From contig CP103804.1 of assembly GCA_024919175.1 (NCBI GenBank), positions 2,294,001 to 2,358,000 on the forward strand: a stretch of DNA of 64,000 nt. The letters run 5' to 3'. Below the pieces are notes generated by a model. The model searched no databases. It was given only the letters and a program-made list of their open reading frames with translations, and was not told the DNA's origin. Positions 45,394 through 55,251 of the stretch are shown here, one piece after another. Numbering within the stretch: the first letter of the stretch is position 1; every line of letters starts with the position of its first letter. Source of the stretch: Clostridioides difficile (GTDB taxonomy: Bacteria > Bacillota > Clostridia > Peptostreptococcales > Peptostreptococcaceae). Both the position numbers and the translations under genes were made by a program.

Positions 45394-45864
45394 ATGGAAA
45401 AAATAAAATTAAATATTAATGATTACATGTATGAAGTAGAAGTTGAAAAGAATGAAACTCTTTTGCATGTACTTCGTGAAAAATTAAATCTAACTGGAGC
45501 GAAACAAGGTTGTAATAGTGGCAGTTGTGGAGCATGTAAAGTTTTGATAGATGGAGTAGATATAAAATCTTGTAAACTTCTTGCAAGAAACTGTGAAGAT
45601 AAAGTTATATACACTATAGAAAGTTTTGCTAATGGAGAAAATCTTCATCCAATACAAGAAGCTTTTATAGAAGTTGGAGCTGTACAATGTGGATATTGTA
45701 CTCCTGGCATGATTATAACTACACAAGCTCTTTTAAATAGAAATTCATCTCCTAGTGAAGATGAGATTAGAGAGGCTTTTAAAGAAAATCTCTGTAGATG
45801 CACAGGATATATAAAAATTATAGAAGCTGTAAAATTATCAGCAGCCAGATTAGGAGGTAGATAG
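45394..45864 (+). CDS. molybdenum hydroxylase [2Fe-2S] subunit (set 2)
   Basis: The 156-residue protein has both [2Fe-2S] motifs (KQGCNSGSCGACKV with C in SCK, then CGYC and CRCTGY). TAGGAGGAG precedes the ATG. It is two bases upstream of its catalytic partner. This set has no FAD subunit gene; a small flavoprotein gene follows instead. A weak hairpin, TTGTAAT/ATTACAA, lies just before the gene. Confidence 0.94.
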   Translation: MEKIKLNINDYMYEVEVEKNETLLHVLREKLNLTGAKQGCNSGSCGACKVLIDGVDIKSCKLLARNCEDKVIYTIESFANGENLHPIQEAFIEVGAVQCGYCTPGMIITTQALLNRNSSPSEDEIREAFKENLCRCTGYIKIIEAVKLSAARLGGR

Positions 45865-45866
45865 TT

Positions 45867-48083
45867 ATGGAAAAAGTCATAGGAAAATCATACCCTCTAA
45901 AAGATGCAGCTTTAAAAGTTACTGGTCAAATGAAGTATGTAGCGGACATGAAACCACAAAATGCACTTCATGCTAAAATGCTTTTAAGTCCTGTAGCACA
46001 TGCAAAAATAAAAAGTATAGATACAAGTGAAGCTGAGAAAATTGTTGGAGTTAGAGCCATAGCTACTCATCTTAATACATCACAGAGAAAATATAATGGC
46101 TCTTTACGATTTTATGAACATAATATACCTGAAAATGAAGTTATTTTTTCAGATACAGTTAGATTTGTGGGTGACCGTGTAGCAGCAGTTGCAGCAGAGA
46201 CCCCAGAAATAGCAGAAAAAGCTGTGAAACTTATAAAAGTGGAATATGAAGAATTACCAGCTATATTTACTATACAAGATGCAATAAAAGAAGATGCTAT
46301 ATGTATACATGGAGATTCCAATATGGTTTCTCAAAATAATATAAATGGTGGAGATGTAGAAAAAGGTTTTAAAGAATGTGACTACATATTTGAAGATGAA
46401 TACTCTACTCCTGCTATACATCATAGTGCAATAGAAACTCACAGTGTAATTGCACACTATGATTATAATGATAAATTGATTGTACATACACCTTGCCAAA
46501 ATACATTTGGTTTTAGGATAATATTATCTCAAATATTTGGGATGTCATTAAATAAAATAAGAGTTATAAGACCTGCTATTGGAGGTTCATTTGGTGGAAA
46601 ATTAGAAATGACAATTGAGCCAGTAGCAGCAGCATTGTCAAAAATGACGAGAAGACCAGTCAAAATGGTTCTTACAAGAAAAGAGTCTATGATATCAACA
46701 AGAACTCGTCATGGGTCTTTTGTAAAACTAAAAACTGGTGTAAATAAAGATGGAGAAGTAATAGCGCAGGAAATAAAAATATATACAAATACAGGTGCAT
46801 ATGCATCAAGTGCTTTAAATGTTATAGGTGCACTTAGCCATAAAGTGTTTAAAGTTTATAAAATACCAAATATAAAATTTACTGGAATACCAGTATATAC
46901 AAATACACCAATAGCAGGAGCCATGAGAGGTTATGGTTCACCTCAAATATTTATGGCTCAACAAGCTCAATTTGCAAAAATAGTTAAAAAAATAGGTATG
47001 GATTTAGTAGATTTTCAAAATAAGAACGCTGTAGAACCAGATGATGTTGATATAATCTTCCACGGTTCTCTTGGAAATCCTAGAGTCCTTGATTGTATTG
47101 AACAAGGTAAAAAAATGTTTAAATGGGATGAGAAGAAAGCTCTTCCAAAAGAAGAAGGAAATTATTTAAGAGGTATAGGTATGGCAATAGGTGCACATGG
47201 TAATGGAGTTTTTGGTGCACATAGAGATGTTGTAACATTGACTCTTAAATTAAATGAAGACGGTACACTAACACTACTTACAGGCGCACATGATATGGGT
47301 AATGGTGTTGTAACTATGCAAACAATGATGGTAGCTGAAGTTTTGGGAATAACTCCTGATAAAGTTGATACTTTTGAAACTGATACTGATGCATGTACAT
47401 TTAATCTTGGAGATTATGCAAGTAGGGGTGTGTTTGTAGAAGGTGGAGGAGCTAAAAAGACAGCAGAAAAATTAAAGACTTTAATACTGGAAGAAGCAGA
47501 AAAATTACTTGAAACTTCAAAAGAAGAATTATATCTAGACAATGGATATGTAATCAGTAAACTTGATGAAAATATTAAAGCATCATTATCTGATGTTGCA
47601 GTATATAGTCAAAGTAAGTCTTTGAGAGAATTGACAGTTGTTGAGGATTACTCTTCTCCAGCAGGTCTTACTTCTTATGGTGTACATTTTGCTGAAGTTT
47701 TAGTAGATAAAGAAACTAAAGATGTAAAAGTAGTTGACTTTGTAGCTGTACATGATGTTGGTAGAGTCATAAATCCTCTAAATTTAGAAGGTCAATTAGA
47801 AGGTGGAATTCACATGGGGCTAGGTTATGCGTTAAGTGAAGAGCTAGCCTTTGATGAGCAAGGAAGACCTAAAGCTACCGATTTTAAAAATTATAAATTA
47901 TTTAGAACTGTCGATATGCCAAAGTGTCAAGTTGCATTTGTAAATAGTTATGAAAAAGCTGGACCATTTGGTGGTAAGAGTATTGGTGAATGTGCGGTTG
48001 TCCCAGTTGCACCTGCTGTTGCAAATGCAGTATATGATGCAACTAATGTAGAGATACATTCATTGCCAATAAAATTAAAATAA
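45867..48083 (+). CDS. molybdenum hydroxylase catalytic subunit (set 2)
   Basis: The 738-residue xanthine dehydrogenase-type subunit has the cofactor motifs AIGGSFGGKLE (serine for the usual glycine) and AMRGYGSPQ, MGNGVVTMQTMM, and the catalytic glutamate in GKSIGECAV. It is more distant from sets 1 and 3 than those are from each other, so a different substrate or position of attack is likely. AGGAGGT, inside the end of the iron-sulfur gene, precedes the ATG. It probably passes electrons through the 2Fe-2S protein to the flavoprotein encoded next. Confidence 0.92.
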   Translation: MEKVIGKSYPLKDAALKVTGQMKYVADMKPQNALHAKMLLSPVAHAKIKSIDTSEAEKIVGVRAIATHLNTSQRKYNGSLRFYEHNIPENEVIFSDTVRFVGDRVAAVAAETPEIAEKAVKLIKVEYEELPAIFTIQDAIKEDAICIHGDSNMVSQNNINGGDVEKGFKECDYIFEDEYSTPAIHHSAIETHSVIAHYDYNDKLIVHTPCQNTFGFRIILSQIFGMSLNKIRVIRPAIGGSFGGKLEMTIEPVAAALSKMTRRPVKMVLTRKESMISTRTRHGSFVKLKTGVNKDGEVIAQEIKIYTNTGAYASSALNVIGALSHKVFKVYKIPNIKFTGIPVYTNTPIAGAMRGYGSPQIFMAQQAQFAKIVKKIGMDLVDFQNKNAVEPDDVDIIFHGSLGNPRVLDCIEQGKKMFKWDEKKALPKEEGNYLRGIGMAIGAHGNGVFGAHRDVVTLTLKLNEDGTLTLLTGAHDMGNGVVTMQTMMVAEVLGITPDKVDTFETDTDACTFNLGDYASRGVFVEGGGAKKTAEKLKTLILEEAEKLLETSKEELYLDNGYVISKLDENIKASLSDVAVYSQSKSLRELTVVEDYSSPAGLTSYGVHFAEVLVDKETKDVKVVDFVAVHDVGRVINPLNLEGQLEGGIHMGLGYALSEELAFDEQGRPKATDFKNYKLFRTVDMPKCQVAFVNSYEKAGPFGGKSIGECAVVPVAPAVANAVYDATNVEIHSLPIKLK

Positions 48084-48182
48084 TAAAGCTTAAATCAATA
48101 ATAAAACTCAAGATTAAAATGGCAATTTGCTAAAGTTAGAGAAAGTAATAAAAATAGATTTATTTGATGAGGAGATATTGTT

Positions 48183-48854
48183 ATGGCAAAGATATTAGGT
48201 ATTTGTGGAAGTCCACGTAAAGGAGCAACAGAATATGCAGTATTAGAAGCTTTGAAAGAAGCTGAAACTATACCTGGTATAGAGACTGAGTATTGGTCAG
48301 TTAGAGGGAAAAAAATAAGTCCTTGTGTACATTGTGATGCATGTATAAGAAGAGAGACTATGTGTATCATAAAAGATGACATACAAGAATTAGAGCAAAA
48401 AATATTAGAAGCAGATGGAATTATAGTGGGTTCTCCAGTATATGATATGAATATAACTGCTCAACTTACAGCAGTATTTAATAGGCTTCGTCCTATGTAT
48501 TTAGTGCATCCAGGAAAGCTTCAAAATAAAGTTGGAGCAGCTATAACTACTGGTGGAACTAGATATGGTGGTCAAGAATTAACAAAACTTCCTATAATAA
48601 ATTTCTTCTTAATGCATGAGATGTTAGTATCTGGAGGATTAGGTGGATGCTATATAGGCGGTACAATATGGAGTAAAGATGGAAAGGCAAAAGGAGCTCA
48701 AGAAGATGAAACAGGTATGGATACAGTAAAAAGACTTGGAAAAGGTGCTGGAGAAGCAGTTATGGTTTCTAAGTTTGGTCTTGAAAAATGGAATGTTGTA
48801 AAAGAAGAGTTAGATGTTAAAAAAGATGAAAAATCACCTCTTAGAGACCATTAA
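48183..48854 (+). CDS. iron-sulfur flavoprotein / NADPH-dependent FMN reductase-like
   Basis: The 223-residue flavodoxin-fold protein starts with the FMN phosphate loop GICGSPRKGATEY. It has a four-cysteine cluster-type motif CVHCDACIRRETMC (about residues 52-65) and SPVYDMNITAQL. Members bind FMN and sometimes a [4Fe-4S] cluster and carry electrons. Being last in operon A with no FAD subunit, it may be the electron acceptor of set 2; this is inference. GAGGAGA precedes the ATG. Confidence 0.85.
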   Translation: MAKILGICGSPRKGATEYAVLEALKEAETIPGIETEYWSVRGKKISPCVHCDACIRRETMCIIKDDIQELEQKILEADGIIVGSPVYDMNITAQLTAVFNRLRPMYLVHPGKLQNKVGAAITTGGTRYGGQELTKLPIINFFLMHEMLVSGGLGGCYIGGTIWSKDGKAKGAQEDETGMDTVKRLGKGAGEAVMVSKFGLEKWNVVKEELDVKKDEKSPLRDH

Positions 48855-48877
48855 GATGAATTTATAATCATTTATGT

Positions 48878-48912
48878 TAGTGATGTAATAAAATATTACA
48901 TCACTATTTTTT
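48878..48912 (+). terminator. terminator of purine operon A
   Basis: TAGTGATGTAATA (48878-48890) is perfectly complementary to TATTACATCACTA (48894-48906) with a three-base loop, followed by six T residues. Confidence 0.92.
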
Positions 48913-49149
48913 GTCTTTTATTGAATGTTTTATCGATTTCTATGTCAAAAAATACATAAGGAATACGTTTTAAGTATTAATTTTTAAATTTTAAAAATGA
49001 GAATTAAAAAGTGAGAAGATGAAAAAGGTTTTTTTATTATCAAATTCTATATACATTAGATAATCTAATAGATAAAGATAAAAAAAGTTGAAAGTGTTGC
49101 AAATTCTATGCTAAATAGATACAGAAAAATATTCAATATATGTTAAGTG

Positions 49150-49166
49150 TTGGCATGCTAATTGCT
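49150..49166 (+). promoter_or_regulatory. sigma-54 promoter of purine operon B
   Basis: TTGGCATGCTAATTGCT has GG (49152-49153) and GC (49164-49165) ten bases apart. The start would be near 49177, giving a leader of about 36 bases before ygeX. The gap 48913-49149 is AT-rich; GTTGCAAATTCTATGCTAA near 49100 might be an activator site. Confidence 0.88.
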
Positions 49167-49212
49167 ATTATATAGAGTATAAAAATTTAACAATAATTTG
49201 GAGGTATTTTAG

Positions 49213-50427
49213 ATGCTAAAAGAAATTAAGTGGAAAGTAAACAATCTGCCAAAAGGCGATAAGGAAAATTGTATCAAATTTTTAAATGAAGAAGAAATAA
49301 CTAAGGTTAGAAACTTTCATAAAAGCTTTCCTCAATATAAAGAAACTCCATTAGCAAACTTAGAAGGTTTAGCAAAAAAACTAGGTGTTGCAGGAGTATA
49401 TGTAAAGGATGAATCTTATAGATTTGGATTAAATGCATTTAAAGTTTTGGGTGGTTCTTACTCTATGGGTAAATATTTAGCTCAAAGATTAGATACAGAT
49501 ATATCAGAGTTAGGATATGAAAAATTAACTTCAGATGAGATAAAAGAAAAATTAGGCGAAATAACTTTCTTTACAGCTACAGATGGAAATCATGGTAGAG
49601 GAGTTGCTTGGACAGCTAATAAATTAGGTCAAAAATCTGTTGTATTAATGCCAAAAGGTTCTTCTGAATTTAGATTAAATAAAATCAAAGGAGAAGGTGC
49701 AGATGCTAGTATAACAGACTTAAACTATGATGATGCAGTAAGATTAGCTAATGATTATGCAGAAGCTGATGACCATGGAGTAATGGTTCAAGATACAGCA
49801 TGGGACGGATATGAAGAAATACCAGCATGGATAATGCAAGGATATGGAACTATGGCTCAAGAAGCTATAGAACAATTAAAAGAATATGGAGTAGACAGAC
49901 CAACACATGTATTTGTGCAAGCAGGAGTAGGTTCACTTGCTGGTGCAGTTCAAGGATATGTTGCTTCAATATATGACGAATGCCCAATAACAGTAGTAGT
50001 AGAAGCTGATGAAGCAGATTGTTACTATAAATCAGCAGAAGCAGGAGATGGAAAACCAAGATTTGTAGGTGGAGATATGCCAACTATAATGGCAGGTCTA
50101 GCTTGTGGAGAGCCAAACACTATAGGATTTGAAGTATTAAAAAATCATGCAGCAGCATTCGTTTCAGCACCAGACTGGGTTTCTGCTAAAGGAATGAGAA
50201 CATTGGGAAATCCTTTAAATGGTGATGAAAAAGTAATCTCTGGAGAGTCTGGAGCAGTTACAACTGGTCTTTTAATAGCAGCTATGGAAAGAGAAGATTT
50301 AGCTGATTTAAGAAGAGATTTAAAGTTAGATGAAAATTCAAGAATACTTTTAATAAGCACAGAAGGTGATACTGACCCTGATAAATACAGAAGTATAGTT
50401 TGGGATGGAGAATATCCAAGTATATAG
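49213..50427 (+). CDS. ygeX: 2,3-diaminopropionate ammonia-lyase
   Basis: The 404-residue PLP enzyme splits 2,3-diaminopropionate to pyruvate and two ammonia. The cofactor lysine is K77 in NAFKVLGGSYS, the same position as in E. coli YgeX, and TATDGNHGRGVAW and VQAGVGSLAGAVQGY follow. In purine fermentation clusters it acts late, on a ring-cleavage product. TTTGGAGGTATTTTAG precedes the ATG. It is the first gene behind the sigma-54 promoter of operon B. Confidence 0.95.
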   Translation: MLKEIKWKVNNLPKGDKENCIKFLNEEEITKVRNFHKSFPQYKETPLANLEGLAKKLGVAGVYVKDESYRFGLNAFKVLGGSYSMGKYLAQRLDTDISELGYEKLTSDEIKEKLGEITFFTATDGNHGRGVAWTANKLGQKSVVLMPKGSSEFRLNKIKGEGADASITDLNYDDAVRLANDYAEADDHGVMVQDTAWDGYEEIPAWIMQGYGTMAQEAIEQLKEYGVDRPTHVFVQAGVGSLAGAVQGYVASIYDECPITVVVEADEADCYYKSAEAGDGKPRFVGGDMPTIMAGLACGEPNTIGFEVLKNHAAAFVSAPDWVSAKGMRTLGNPLNGDEKVISGESGAVTTGLLIAAMEREDLADLRRDLKLDENSRILLISTEGDTDPDKYRSIVWDGEYPSI

Positions 50428-50565
50428 GTAATTATTAAAATATTATCTTTATTAAATAACAATTTACATATTAAAAAGATATAGAAATTCTAAAATTTAG
50501 AAAATATATAAATTATAAAGGCTTAAATAAAAATATACATTTATAAAATCTAGGGGGATAATAAA

Positions 50566-51753
50566 ATGCTAAATGAACAAAGAAAACAAGAAGTAACTGA
50601 GATATGTCAAAAATTAATTCAAAATCCTAGTTCTTCTGGAAATGAAGAAGGGGTTGTAAAAGCAATAGAAGAATCTTTTGAAAAATTAGGTTTTGATAGT
50701 TGGTCAAGAGATAGATATGGAAACATAGTAGGATGCATAAAAGGAAATAGACCAGGTAAAAAAATATTATTTGATGGTCATATAGATACAGTTCCAGTTC
50801 CAGATGTAAGTAAATGGAGTGTTCCTCCTTTTGAAGGAAAAATAGTAGATGGAAAGATATATGGTAGAGGAACTTCTGACATGAAAGGTCAGTATACTGC
50901 AATGATGTCTGCTGTAGCGTATTTTGCGAAAGATACTAATAAAGACTTTGCTGGAGAACTATATGTAGCAGGAGTTGTTCATGAAGAAATATTTGAAGGA
51001 GTTTCAGCTAGAGAAATAAGTAAAGCTGTTAAGCCTGACTATGTTGTAATAGGTGAATCTTCAGAATTAAACTTAAAGATTGGTCAAAGAGGTAGAGGAG
51101 AAATAGTTGTAGAAACTTTTGGTAAACCAGCTCACTCTGCTAACCCAGAAAAAGGTGTAAATGCAGTTTATAAAATGGCTAATGTAATTCAAAGAATACA
51201 ACAATTAGTACCTCCAACTCATCCAGTTTTAGGTGATGGAATACTAGTTTTAACAGATATAAAATCTTCTCCATATCCAGGTGCATCAGTAGTGCCAGAT
51301 TACTGTAAAGCTACTTTTGATAGAAGATTATTGGTTGGAGAAACAAGAGAAGGAGTATTAGCTCCAATACAAGCATTATTAGATGAAATGATGAAAGAAG
51401 ACTCAGAATTAAATGCAAAAGTTTCTTATGCATCTGAAAAAGCTGACTGTTATACAGGAAATACTATAGAAAGTGAAAGATTCTTCCCAGGTTGGTTATA
51501 TGATGAAGATGATGAATTTGTTCAAGCAGCATACAAAGGATTAAAAGAAGCTGGAATAGATTCAGAAATAACTCAATACTCATTCTGTACAAATGGAAGC
51601 CATTATGCAGGTGAGGCTGGAATAAGAACTATAGGATTTGGTCCTTCTAAAGAAAATCTTGCTCATACAATAGATGAGTACATAGAACAAGAACAATTAT
51701 TTATAGGAACAGAAGGTTACTATGGAATATTAAAATCTGTATATGGAAAATAA
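50566..51753 (+). CDS. ygeY: YgeY-type M20 peptidase-like hydrolase
   Basis: The 395-residue zinc hydrolase of the M20 family shows FDGHIDTVPVPD (metal histidine and aspartate), GRGTSDMKG, VVHEEIFEGV (catalytic and metal glutamates), a lid domain with PAHSANPEKG, and a C-terminal GSHYAGEAGI region. YgeY proteins are linked to selenium-dependent purine metabolism and act with YgeX, probably hydrolysing an amide intermediate that yields diaminopropionate. AGGGGGA precedes the ATG. It follows ygeX by 138 bases. Confidence 0.92.
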   Translation: MLNEQRKQEVTEICQKLIQNPSSSGNEEGVVKAIEESFEKLGFDSWSRDRYGNIVGCIKGNRPGKKILFDGHIDTVPVPDVSKWSVPPFEGKIVDGKIYGRGTSDMKGQYTAMMSAVAYFAKDTNKDFAGELYVAGVVHEEIFEGVSAREISKAVKPDYVVIGESSELNLKIGQRGRGEIVVETFGKPAHSANPEKGVNAVYKMANVIQRIQQLVPPTHPVLGDGILVLTDIKSSPYPGASVVPDYCKATFDRRLLVGETREGVLAPIQALLDEMMKEDSELNAKVSYASEKADCYTGNTIESERFFPGWLYDEDDEFVQAAYKGLKEAGIDSEITQYSFCTNGSHYAGEAGIRTIGFGPSKENLAHTIDEYIEQEQLFIGTEGYYGILKSVYGK

Positions 51754-51790
51754 TATTTAGTTCACAATAAATTATTTAAATATAGTCTAG

Positions 51791-51810
51791 AGGTGCTAAA
51801 TATAGCACCT
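51791..51810 (+). repeat. 8-bp hairpin between ygeY and the hydantoinase gene
   Basis: AGGTGCTA and TAGCACCT are exactly complementary around AATA; only three T residues follow. It is a weak terminator or processing/stability element within operon B. Confidence 0.65.
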
Positions 51811-51892
51811 TTGGCAAGCATAAATTTATCTAAACGATACAAAATTAAAATACTAAGAGAAGTTATTAGAGCTTAAAAGTTAGGAGGTATAT

Positions 51893-53263
51893 ATGGGAAC
51901 AATACTAAGAGGTGGAACTATAATTACCTCTGATAAAACTTATATAAGTGATTTAAGAATAGAAGATGAAAAGATAATTGAAATAGGAAATGATTTAGAA
52001 ATAAATGATGATAAGGTAATTGATGCTACAGGGAGACTTATAATTCCTGGAGGTATAGATACACATACTCACTTTGATATGAATGCAGGTTCTATAACTA
52101 CTGCTGATAACTTTAAAACAGGAACAAGGGCGGCTATAGCTGGAGGAACTACCACTATACTGGACTTTGCAGAATCAAGTGAAGGAGAAAATCTAATACA
52201 AGGTATAAAAACATATCATAAAAAAGCAAATGGAAATTGTTATTGTGACTATGGATTTCACATGACAATCACATGCTTAGATAAAGATACATTTACTCAC
52301 ATGGAAAAGCTTATTTCAGAGGGAATAGTATCCTTTAAAATGTATATGGCGTATGAAGGTATGAAAGTAGATGATGGAACAATATACAAAGTACTAAAGG
52401 AAGCTAAAAACCTAGGTTGTATAGTTGAATTTCATTGTGAGAATGGAGATTTATTGGATACACTAATAGAAGAACGTTTACAAAATGGAGATTTAGAACC
52501 TAAATATCATCCACTTACAAGACCAAATATAGTTGAGAAAGAAGCTGTTTCAAGACTTGCTGATATAACTGAATTGTCAAACTCAAAATCATATGTAGTT
52601 CACCTAAGTTGTAAAGAGTCACTAGAAACTGTAAATATAGCTAGACAAAAAAGTGTAGATATGATAGTAGAAACATGTCCACAGTATCTATTATTAGAAG
52701 ACAGTTTATATAATAAGGATGAGTTTGAGGCTGCTAAATATGTAATGTCTCCTCCACTTAGAAAAAAAGAAGATATAGACTTTCTCTGGAAAGGTCTAGC
52801 TGAGGGCGATATTCAGACTGTGGGTACAGACCATTGTTCATTTAATTTTAAAGGTCAAAAAGATTTGGGAATTGATAATTTTAGTAAAATACCAAATGGA
52901 GCACCTGGTGTTGAGCATAGGTTATCTCTTTTATATACATATGGGGTTTTGGAAAATAGAATAAGTGTAAATAAATTTGTAGAAGTTACTTCCACAAATG
53001 CTGCCAAAATATTTGGAATGTATCCTAAAAAAGGTGAAATAGCTGTAGGAAGTGATGCAGATATAGTAATTTTAAATATAGATAAAGAAGAAATAATCAG
53101 TTATAAGAATCAAAAGCAAAATGTAGATTATACTCCATATGAGGGAGTTAAGGTCAAGTGTAAAGTAGAAGATGTTTTTTTAAGAGGAAATCATGTAGTA
53201 CAAAGTTGTAATATCATAGAGCAACCAACAGGTCAATATATTAAAAGAAAAATTACTAAATAA
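51893..53263 (+). CDS. hyuA: dihydropyrimidinase / D-hydantoinase
   Basis: The 456-residue cyclic amidase has the metal HxH (H58, H60 in GGIDTHTHFD), the bridging lysine K149 in IVSFKMYMAYEG (carboxylated in homologues), later metal histidines in EFHCENGD and YVVHLSC, and the aspartate in VGTDHCSF. It opens cyclic amides such as dihydropyrimidines, hydantoins or purine-derived rings. AGGAGGT precedes the ATG. Its stop overlaps the spurious first ATG of the next frame. Confidence 0.93.
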   Translation: MGTILRGGTIITSDKTYISDLRIEDEKIIEIGNDLEINDDKVIDATGRLIIPGGIDTHTHFDMNAGSITTADNFKTGTRAAIAGGTTTILDFAESSEGENLIQGIKTYHKKANGNCYCDYGFHMTITCLDKDTFTHMEKLISEGIVSFKMYMAYEGMKVDDGTIYKVLKEAKNLGCIVEFHCENGDLLDTLIEERLQNGDLEPKYHPLTRPNIVEKEAVSRLADITELSNSKSYVVHLSCKESLETVNIARQKSVDMIVETCPQYLLLEDSLYNKDEFEAAKYVMSPPLRKKEDIDFLWKGLAEGDIQTVGTDHCSFNFKGQKDLGIDNFSKIPNGAPGVEHRLSLLYTYGVLENRISVNKFVEVTSTNAAKIFGMYPKKGEIAVGSDADIVILNIDKEEIISYKNQKQNVDYTPYEGVKVKCKVEDVFLRGNHVVQSCNIIEQPTGQYIKRKITK

Positions 53264-53280
53264 TGCGGGGGGAAATAAGA

Positions 53281-54687
53281 ATGATGGATATACTTATTAA
53301 GAATGCCATAATAGTAACTGTAAACAAAGAGAGAGAAGTTATTTTTGATGGGGCATTAGTAGTAAAAGATAACAAGATTGCAGATATTGGGAATTCTAAA
53401 GAAATAGAAAGTAAGTACACTGATGTTAAAAAGGTAATAGATGCTAAGGGTAAAGTCCTATTCCCAGGTTTTATAAATACACATAATCACTTATTCCAAA
53501 CTTTATTAAAAGGATTAGGAGATGATATGGTACTTAAAGATTGGCTAGAAACTATGACATTTCCAGCAGCCAATTATTTAGAACCAAAGGACACTTATGA
53601 TGCTGCAATGCTTGGTTGTGTTGAAGGTCTTAGAAGTGGTATAACAACAATGGTTGACTATATGTACCCTCACAGTAAACACGGTCTTTGTGATGGGATA
53701 ATAGATGCTTATAAAGAATTAGGAATAAGAGGAATCCTTGGAAGAGGATGTATGAATACAGGTGCTCAATTTGGAGTTCATCCTGGAATAATGCAAGATG
53801 TAGAAACGGTTGAAAAAGATGTAAGAAGATTATTTGAAAAACACCATAATACAGAAAATGGAAGAATCAAAATAGGAGTAGCTCCAGCAGCAATATGGTC
53901 AAATTCTCAAGAAATGCTTGAGATGCTATGGAGAGTAGTAAAAGAATATGATGATGCTTTATTTACAGTACATATATCAGAAACTCCTTTTGATAGAGAA
54001 GCAGCAAAAGAATTGCATGGGCAATATGACATAGATGTTTTAAAGAAATTAGGAATACTTGGACCAAATGTGCTTATGGTACATTGTGTATACTTAACTG
54101 AAGAGGATATGGAACTTACTAAAAAATATGACATGAAGGTATCTCATAACACAGCAAGTAATATGTACTTATCTTCAGGAGTTGCACCAGTACCAGAAAT
54201 GCTTAAAAAAGGAATAACAGTTAGTTTAGGTGTTGATGGAGCTGCTAGTAATAATTCTCAAGATATGCTTGAACTTATGAAATTAACTGCACTTCAACAT
54301 AAAGTTAATAAATGTGACCCATTAGCAATGTCAGCAGAAAAAGTTCTTGAACTGGCGACTATAGATGGAGCAAGAGCCATTGGAATGGAAGATGAGATAG
54401 GTTCATTAGAGATTGGTAAAAAAGCAGACTTATTAATATTTAATCCAATGCTTTCACCAAAAGCAATCCCTATGCACAATCCAGTGTCTACATTAGTATA
54501 TTCTTCTAGCATGAAAAATATAGAGAGTGTTATAGTAGATGGAAATATAATAATGGAAGATTCAAAAATATTAACAACTGATGAAGAAAAAGTATTAAGA
54601 GATGCTCAAGATACGGCTGAGAGACTTTGTGTAAGAGGAACTATAAAGAATAGAATGGAAGGTCATAAATGGAATAGCCTTTATTAA
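53281..54687 (+). CDS. SsnA/8-oxoguanine deaminase-like amidohydrolase (second copy)
   Basis: The 468-residue protein is a close paralogue of that encoded at 43937, with long identical stretches such as SGVAPVPEMLKKGI and MKLTALQHKVN. It has the same HxH and SLGVDGAASNN metal motifs. CGGGGGGA lies seven bases before the ATG at 53281; the ATG at 53263, overlapping the hydantoinase stop, would place this site inside the gene. It probably deaminates a purine before ring opening. Confidence 0.9.
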   Translation: MMDILIKNAIIVTVNKEREVIFDGALVVKDNKIADIGNSKEIESKYTDVKKVIDAKGKVLFPGFINTHNHLFQTLLKGLGDDMVLKDWLETMTFPAANYLEPKDTYDAAMLGCVEGLRSGITTMVDYMYPHSKHGLCDGIIDAYKELGIRGILGRGCMNTGAQFGVHPGIMQDVETVEKDVRRLFEKHHNTENGRIKIGVAPAAIWSNSQEMLEMLWRVVKEYDDALFTVHISETPFDREAAKELHGQYDIDVLKKLGILGPNVLMVHCVYLTEEDMELTKKYDMKVSHNTASNMYLSSGVAPVPEMLKKGITVSLGVDGAASNNSQDMLELMKLTALQHKVNKCDPLAMSAEKVLELATIDGARAIGMEDEIGSLEIGKKADLLIFNPMLSPKAIPMHNPVSTLVYSSSMKNIESVIVDGNIIMEDSKILTTDEEKVLRDAQDTAERLCVRGTIKNRMEGHKWNSLY

Positions 54688-54765
54688 TAAATGCAATATT
54701 ATTCTTAAATAAATTAATTGAAGTATAGACTTTAACTTAAAAATATGAGTTTTGAGGTGATTTAT

Positions 54766-55212
54766 TTGATTATCAAATGTACCATAAATAATAAAGAAAA
54801 AGAATTGAATATAAGACCAGATGATTTTTTAGCAGATACATTAAGGGAAAATGGATATGTAAGTGTTAAAAAAGGTTGTGATACTGGCTCATGTGGTCTA
54901 TGTACAGTAATGGTAAATGACAAAGCTGTGCTGTCTTGTAATTATCTTACTGCTAGAGTAGAGGGAAAACACATTACAACACTGGAAGGCGTAGTAGACG
55001 AAGCTAAGAAATTTGGGGATTTTCTTGCAGACGAAGGAGCTGACCAATGTGGATTTTGTGCTCCTGGATTTATAATGATGGTTTTAGCAATGAAAAGAGA
55101 GCTTCAAAACCCAACAGAAGAAGAAGTTATAGATTATGTAAATGGAAATCTTTGTAGATGTACAGGATATAAAGGTCAACTAAGAGCAATACATAAATAT
55201 TTGAACACTTAA
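54766..55212 (+). CDS. molybdenum hydroxylase [2Fe-2S] subunit (set 3)
   Basis: The 148-residue subunit has KKGCDTGSCGLCTV with C in LSC, then CGFC and CRCTGY. The frame opens with an ATG at 54745, but GAGGTGA lies six bases before a TTG at 54766. Starting there gives a protein that lines up end to end with the set 1 subunit, so TTG is preferred. It precedes the FAD and Mo genes; set 1 has the order FAD, 2Fe-2S, Mo instead. Confidence 0.92.
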   Translation: MIIKCTINNKEKELNIRPDDFLADTLRENGYVSVKKGCDTGSCGLCTVMVNDKAVLSCNYLTARVEGKHITTLEGVVDEAKKFGDFLADEGADQCGFCAPGFIMMVLAMKRELQNPTEEEVIDYVNGNLCRCTGYKGQLRAIHKYLNT

Positions 55213-55251
55213 ACTTTTTAAGTGAAAATTAAATTGATATGGGGAGAGAAT

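Noticed and set aside
51812..51830. Sigma-54-like TTGGCA before the hydantoinase gene
   Set aside because: No TTGC follows at the required ten-base spacing.
54745..54765. ATG at 54745 as start of the set 3 iron-sulfur subunit
   Set aside because: It precedes the GAGGTGA site; the TTG at 54766 has correct spacing and matches the paralogue's N-terminus.
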